DNA from: Microbacteriaceae bacterium
GTDB lineage: Bacteria; Actinomycetota; Actinomycetes; Actinomycetales; Microbacteriaceae
Direction of reading: 5' to 3'
DNA length: 6,430 nt
Assembly (NCBI GenBank): GCA_026785785.1
Contig: JAJAZI010000338.1
Coordinates: forward strand, 1-6,430
Below the pieces are notes generated by a model, which worked only from the letters and a program-made list of their open reading frames with translations, searched no databases and had not been told where the DNA came from. The translations under genes were made by a program, and so were the position numbers. Positions 5,041-6,430 of this stretch are shown here, one piece after another (positions within the stretch are counted from its first letter, which is position 1; each line of letters starts with the position of its first letter).

Positions 5041-6430
5041 ATGACCCACGACCACATGACCGCCCGCAACATCGTGATCGTGGGCGGTGGCCACAACGGC
5101 CTCGTCGCCGCGGCCTACCTCGCGGCCGCCGGCCGCACCGTCACCGTGCTCGAGCGGCTCGAGAACGTCGGCGGTGCCGCCGTCTCGGCCCAGGCCTTCG
5201 CGGGGATCGACGCCCGCCTCTCGCGTTACTCCTACCTCGTGAGCATGCTGCCGGCCCGCATCATCCGCGAGCTCGGCCTCGACATCGCCCTCATCCGCCG
5301 CCGCTACTCCTCCTACACGCCCGAGCCGGGCACCGACCGCGGGCTCCTCGTCGACAACGGCGACCCGGCGGCGACGGCACGCTCGTTCGACTCGATCGCG
5401 GCGGGAGCGGATGCCGCGGCCTGGGGCGTCTTCTACTCGGGGACGAGCCGCGTGGCCCGCGCCCTGTTCCCGACCGTCTGCGATCCGTTGCTGACACGGG
5501 ACGAGGCCAAGCGCGCCCTCGGCGACGACCGGCTGTGGGCGTCGATCGTCGAGGAGCCGATCGGGCGGCACATCGAGGCGTCATTCCGGCACGACCTCGT
5601 GCGCGGGGTCGCCTTGACAGACGGCTTGATCGGCACCTTTGCGTCGGCCGACGACGAGACCCTCGCAGCGAACCGCTGCTTCCTCTACCACGTGATCGGC
5701 AACGAGACCGGCGACTGGGACGTTCCCGTGGGCGGGATGGGCGCCGTGAGCGGCGCCCTCGAGCGGGCCGCCCGGCAGGCGGGCGCACGCATCGTCACCG
5801 GCGCCCTCGTCACCTCGATCACCCCGGACGGCGAGGTGCGCTACCGGCGCGGCGACACCGATCACACCCTCGGCGCTTCAACCGTGCTCGCCGGGGTCGC
5901 CCCGCACGTGCTCGCGGGCCTACTCGGCGAGGCCCCGCCCGAGAAGCCGGAGGGCGCGCAGGTCAAGGTGAACCTGCTGCTGAAGCGGCTGCCTGCCCTG
6001 CGCGAGACCGGCATCGACCCGGCCGCCGCCTTCGGAGGCACCTTCCACATCAACGAGACCTACTCCCAGCTCGAGACCGCGTACCGCGCAGCGAGCGCCG
6101 GCGACGTACCGGAGCCGCTGCCGGCGGAGATCTACTGCCACTCGCTCAGCGACCCGAGCATCCTGTCCCCCGAACTCGCCGCAACCGGCGCGCACACCCT
6201 CACGGTGTTCGCGCTGCACACCCCCGACCGGATGATCACCGCGGGCAACTCCGACGCGATGCGAGCGCGGCTGCAGGCCTCGGTGCTCGCCTCACTCAAC
6301 AGCGTGCTCGCCGAGCCGATCGAGCCGCTGCTGCTAGCGGATGCCGACGGCGCTCCCACGATCGAGACGAAGACGACCCGCGACATCGAGGCGGCGCTCA
6401 ACATGCCCGGCGGCAACATCTTCCACGGCC
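5041..6430 (+). CDS. FAD/NAD(P)-dependent oxidoreductase, phytoene dehydrogenase/PYROXD2-like (3' truncated by window end)
   Basis: An open frame of 463 codons runs off the window. The N-terminus IVIVGGGHNGLVAAAYLA (residues 11-28) is a Rossmann FAD-binding motif with GGGHNG at 15-20, Glu38 as the expected ribose-binding acidic residue, and ENVGG at 41-45. Further family signs are VGGMGAVSGAL near 231-240, where a phytoene-desaturase-like fold packs against FAD, and GGNIFHG at 457-463, a C-terminal motif of PYROXD2-like proteins. The substrate is unknown and carotenoid synthesis should not be assumed. No signal peptide or membrane segment is seen. Family length is about 500-580, so perhaps 50-100 residues are missing. 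The LysR stop codon (5029-5031) is in the same frame 9 bp upstream, limiting the start to ATG 5041 or ATG 5056. Neither has a good Shine-Dalgarno; GAGGAG at 5008-5013 is too distant. It may have been co-transcribed with the regulator. Confidence 0.85.
   Translation, partial: MTHDHMTARNIVIVGGGHNGLVAAAYLAAAGRTVTVLERLENVGGAAVSAQAFAGIDARLSRYSYLVSMLPARIIRELGLDIALIRRRYSSYTPEPGTDRGLLVDNGDPAATARSFDSIAAGADAAAWGVFYSGTSRVARALFPTVCDPLLTRDEAKRALGDDRLWASIVEEPIGRHIEASFRHDLVRGVALTDGLIGTFASADDETLAANRCFLYHVIGNETGDWDVPVGGMGAVSGALERAARQAGARIVTGALVTSITPDGEVRYRRGDTDHTLGASTVLAGVAPHVLAGLLGEAPPEKPEGAQVKVNLLLKRLPALRETGIDPAAAFGGTFHINETYSQLETAYRAASAGDVPEPLPAEIYCHSLSDPSILSPELAATGAHTLTVFALHTPDRMITAGNSDAMRARLQASVLASLNSVLAEPIEPLLLADADGAPTIETKTTRDIEAALNMPGGNIFHG

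Noticed and set aside
4420..5571. 383-residue minus-strand open frame
   Set aside because: It is opposite the LysR remnant and the start of the oxidoreductase, both identified by clear protein motifs on the plus strand.

Overview
The window is about two-thirds G+C, with strong GC bias at third codon positions, no introns and closely packed genes. This points to a high-GC actinobacterium. The protein flavour and the many GGATGC/GCATCC hexamers suggest a member of the Microbacteriaceae, but that is an inference and no rRNA or marker gene is present to confirm it.

Layout. (1) Bases 1-126 hold the last 41 codons of an unrecognised plus-strand gene. (2) Bases 118-509 lie between this gene and the convergent putA. 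They are almost filled by nine copies of a 17-bp repeat, consensus CTTTC(A/G)NNATTCAGGAG. Four copies point forward and then five point backward, mostly at a 33-bp period. The six central copies are mirror-symmetric about base 304. (3) Bases 510-3986, minus strand, encode a full-length bifunctional proline-catabolic PutA (proline dehydrogenase plus glutamate-semialdehyde dehydrogenase). It is cut by one in-frame amber TAG at the conserved Lys of an ETG-K-T motif. (4) Bases 3987-4108 are a divergent control region with a perfect 13-bp palindrome, extra GTGAC half-sites 21 bp away and an AT-rich block. (5) Bases 4109-5031, plus strand, are a decayed LysR-type regulator with an ACG where the start codon should be and four frame breaks. 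(6) Base 5041 to the window end is an intact, 3'-truncated FAD/NAD(P)-dependent oxidoreductase of the phytoene-dehydrogenase/PYROXD2 type.

How it fits together. A LysR gene divergent from putA is a typical activator-target arrangement, so the regulator probably once controlled proline use. Here both regulator and target carry inactivating lesions, while the adjacent oxidoreductase reads cleanly for 463 codons. This suggests local loss of the proline-catabolism locus rather than generally poor sequence, although errors confined to this stretch cannot be excluded. PutA would oxidise proline via pyrroline-5-carboxylate to glutamate, passing electrons to the quinone pool through FAD and then to NAD+.

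The least explained element is the inverted repeat array at 118-502. It fills the gap between two convergent genes and could fold into a long segmented hairpin in transcripts from either side. It looks like an actinobacterial counterpart of intergenic REP/BIME repeats. It is not a CRISPR array.
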